Part shown: in pieces, positions 62,635-64,000 of the stretch
How the letters are laid out: every line of letters starts with the position of its first letter
How positions within the stretch are numbered: position 1 is the first letter of the stretch
NCBI GenBank assembly: GCA_947505245.1
Contig: CANNIZ010000017.1
Location: 30,592-94,591 of the forward strand
Origin: Pseudomonadota bacterium
GTDB taxonomy: Bacteria > Myxococcota_A > UBA796 > GCA-2862545
Length of the DNA stretch: 64,000 nucleotides
Direction: 5' to 3'
Position numbers and translations under genes: made by a program
The notes under the pieces: model-generated
Seen by the model: the letters and a program-made list of their open reading frames with translations, nothing else
What the model was told of the DNA's origin: nothing
Databases searched by the model: none

Positions 62635-64000
62635 TCAACGAAGACTCCCAGAGCGAAGCCCTCGGCCGTTGGCTCGACGCCAACACCGACGGCGGCGGCC
62701 CCGACGACGTCGACTCCGACGTGCTCGAGGCGGTCTATGCGCTGCGCCCGGAGCTCGCTCCGGCGCCGAAGACGTCGATCGACGAGATCCTCGCTCACCT
62801 CGCGCAGGCCGAGGCGACCGCGCGCCTCGTCGACGGCGGAGACGCCGCGGGTGTGGACGCCGACGTGCTCGAGGGCCTGTTCGCGCTCCGGCCGGACCTC
62901 GCTCCCGCGCCAAAGACGTCGATTGAAGAGATCCTTTCGCACGTTGAACAGGCCGACGCGGCGCGCCGTGTAGCGGAAGGCGAGCAAGTGCCGGTCGACG
63001 CCGACGTGCGCGACGCGATCTACGCCCTGCGGCCCGACCGCGCCCCGGCGCCGACCGTGTCGATCGACGACATCCTCGCAAAGGTGAAGTCGGGCCCGCT
63101 CGCCGCGAAAGGCGCGGAGGTGATCAGGTTTCCCACGCTCGCCGTAGCGCCCACCCCCATCGTTCCTGCAAACCAGCCGGCGCGGTCGTGGACCCGGATG
63201 ATCGCCGGAAGCGGCGCGATCGGCCTGCTCGCGGTGGCCGCCGCCGCCGCGCTGCTGGTGCTGCCGAACCTGTCGATGCTCAAGGGCCCGTCGATGCCCG
63301 ACGGCGCAGGTCCGATGCCGACGATGTCGGCTCCCGCGACCCCCACGTTCCGTTCTGCCCCGGTCGCGCCGATCGCCGAGCAGGTCGCTGTCGATGGCTC
63401 CGCTACGGACGCGACGAAGGCGCGCGAACTCCAGGACGCGGCTCCGGTCACCAGGCCGTCCGAGCGCGCGTTCGAGCCGATGCCGATCGCCGAGGTGGCC
63501 GCCGCGACGCCGCCCGTCGACTCCCGGACCGCGATGCCCGACGCCGTAGCGGCCGGTGACGACGCCGTCGTCGACGGGTTCGAGAGCGAAGATGCAAAGA
63601 AGGCCCCGGCCGAAGAATACTGGTCGCAGCCCGCGGACGGGCCTGCGGGCGGTCTGTTCGGCGGCGAAGTCGCGACCGGTGCCGGCGCGTCCGGGTCGAC
63701 CGCGACCGAAGGCGAAGTGGTGGACCTTGCGCGCGAGGAGAAGCCCCGCGTGACGCGCGGAGCGACCTCGTCGAACGTGGCCGCGCCCCCTCCTCCCATG
63801 GTCGCGGCCACCGCACCCGCCGCCGCGCCGGCCCCCGCACCGGCCAAGTCTGAGGCCAAGACCACGTCGACCAAGGAGTCCCCGTCGCTCGAGGCCCAGG
63901 CCAAGAGCCTGGCGGCTGCCGGCCGCTACGCAGACGCCGCACGAACGCTGCTCCCCGCGATCGCGCCGCCCCGGGAGACCGGCCAGACGTATGCCGCCAT
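62631..64000 (+). CDS. Predicted anti-sigma membrane protein with three N-terminal repeats (C-terminus outside window)
   Basis: 456 residues are visible. Starts at the ATG at 62631, coupled to the sigma gene. Residues about 27-155 contain three copies of a ~47-residue motif, VDxDVxxxxxALRPxLAPAP followed by KTSIDEIL, beginning near 27, 75 and 122. A transmembrane segment lies near residues 195-215 (IGLLAVAAAAALLVLPNL), then a Pro/Ala-rich region and the start of what looks like a TPR (LEAQAKSLAAAGRYADAART). The layout fits an anti-sigma factor whose cytoplasmic repeats bind the sigma. This is inferred from position and topology only. Confidence 0.65.
   Translation, partial: MINEDSQSEALGRWLDANTDGGGPDDVDSDVLEAVYALRPELAPAPKTSIDEILAHLAQAEATARLVDGGDAAGVDADVLEGLFALRPDLAPAPKTSIEEILSHVEQADAARRVAEGEQVPVDADVRDAIYALRPDRAPAPTVSIDDILAKVKSGPLAAKGAEVIRFPTLAVAPTPIVPANQPARSWTRMIAGSGAIGLLAVAAAAALLVLPNLSMLKGPSMPDGAGPMPTMSAPATPTFRSAPVAPIAEQVAVDGSATDATKARELQDAAPVTRPSERAFEPMPIAEVAAATPPVDSRTAMPDAVAAGDDAVVDGFESEDAKKAPAEEYWSQPADGPAGGLFGGEVATGAGASGSTATEGEVVDLAREEKPRVTRGATSSNVAAPPPPMVAATAPAAAPAPAPAKSEAKTTSTKESPSLEAQAKSLAAAGRYADAARTLLPAIAPPRETGQTYAA

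Overview
The window is 64 kb of visibly GC-rich bacterial DNA with strong third-position GC codon bias, densely packed on both strands. Several traits point to a Myxococcota-type (former Deltaproteobacteria) chromosome. These are: two lipoproteins with Asp-Thr linkers followed by MopE-like DxDGD..DCDD metal-binding motifs; a glycoside hydrolase ending in a MYXO-CTERM-like Cys-hydrophobic-Arg tail; a Gld-type ABC transporter; many Ser/Thr kinases and FHA proteins; and ECF sigma factors paired with membrane regulators. This is inference from gene content. No rRNA, tRNA or CRISPR array was found.

Layout. 1-15.5 kb: truncated N6-adenine DNA methylase, a 31-bp-unit inverted element, malate synthase, THUMP RNA methyltransferase, an ECF sigma factor translationally coupled to an unusual membrane-anchored lytic transglycosylase, an S46 peptidase, a lipoprotein, a kinase-WD40 receptor, a persulfide dioxygenase-rhodanese fusion and a mannose-1-P guanylyltransferase-like/PMI protein. 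15.5-18 kb: di-heme cytochrome-like lipoprotein and unknowns. 18-25.2 kb is an accessory zone full of debris: an IS91-type transposase fragment, a 56-bp direct repeat flanking a MopE/fibrinogen-like lipoprotein, a truncated nonsense-bearing duplicate of the neighbouring giant gene, a candidate papain-like effector, an IS630 transposase with a stop codon, a Mur-ligase tail fragment and a second 31-bp-unit inverted element.

25.2-35.3 kb: a giant secreted protein (about 1,620 aa, unknown), then a four-gene operon (TlpA-like thioredoxin, membrane protein, cytochrome c lipoprotein, DapF-like epimerase lacking both catalytic cysteines), PlsC and a MopE lipoprotein. 35.3-46.7 kb: DUF4143 ATPase with a palindrome at its start, a gldA-gldF-gldG type ABC transporter, a membrane Ser/Thr kinase, a membrane protein with a PspA/IM30 protein, a GNAT, and glycerol kinase. 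46.7-54.5 kb: a possibly interrupted gene, an unknown secreted protein, an XPB-like helicase, a GH18 protein, an FHA regulator and a CX5R phosphatase. 54.5-64 kb: hisS, a membrane pseudokinase, dtd, an inositol monophosphatase, an outer-membrane-like protein, an aminotransferase, and a second ECF sigma factor coupled to a repeat-bearing single-pass membrane protein that runs off the window.

Main themes are envelope surveillance (two sigma/membrane-partner pairs, kinases, pseudokinase, PspA) and local genome plasticity. The most unexplained signals are the two inverted elements built from 31-bp units with the same 8-6-8-9 layout but different sequence, the lytic transglycosylase in an anti-sigma position, and the candidate cysteine-protease effector.
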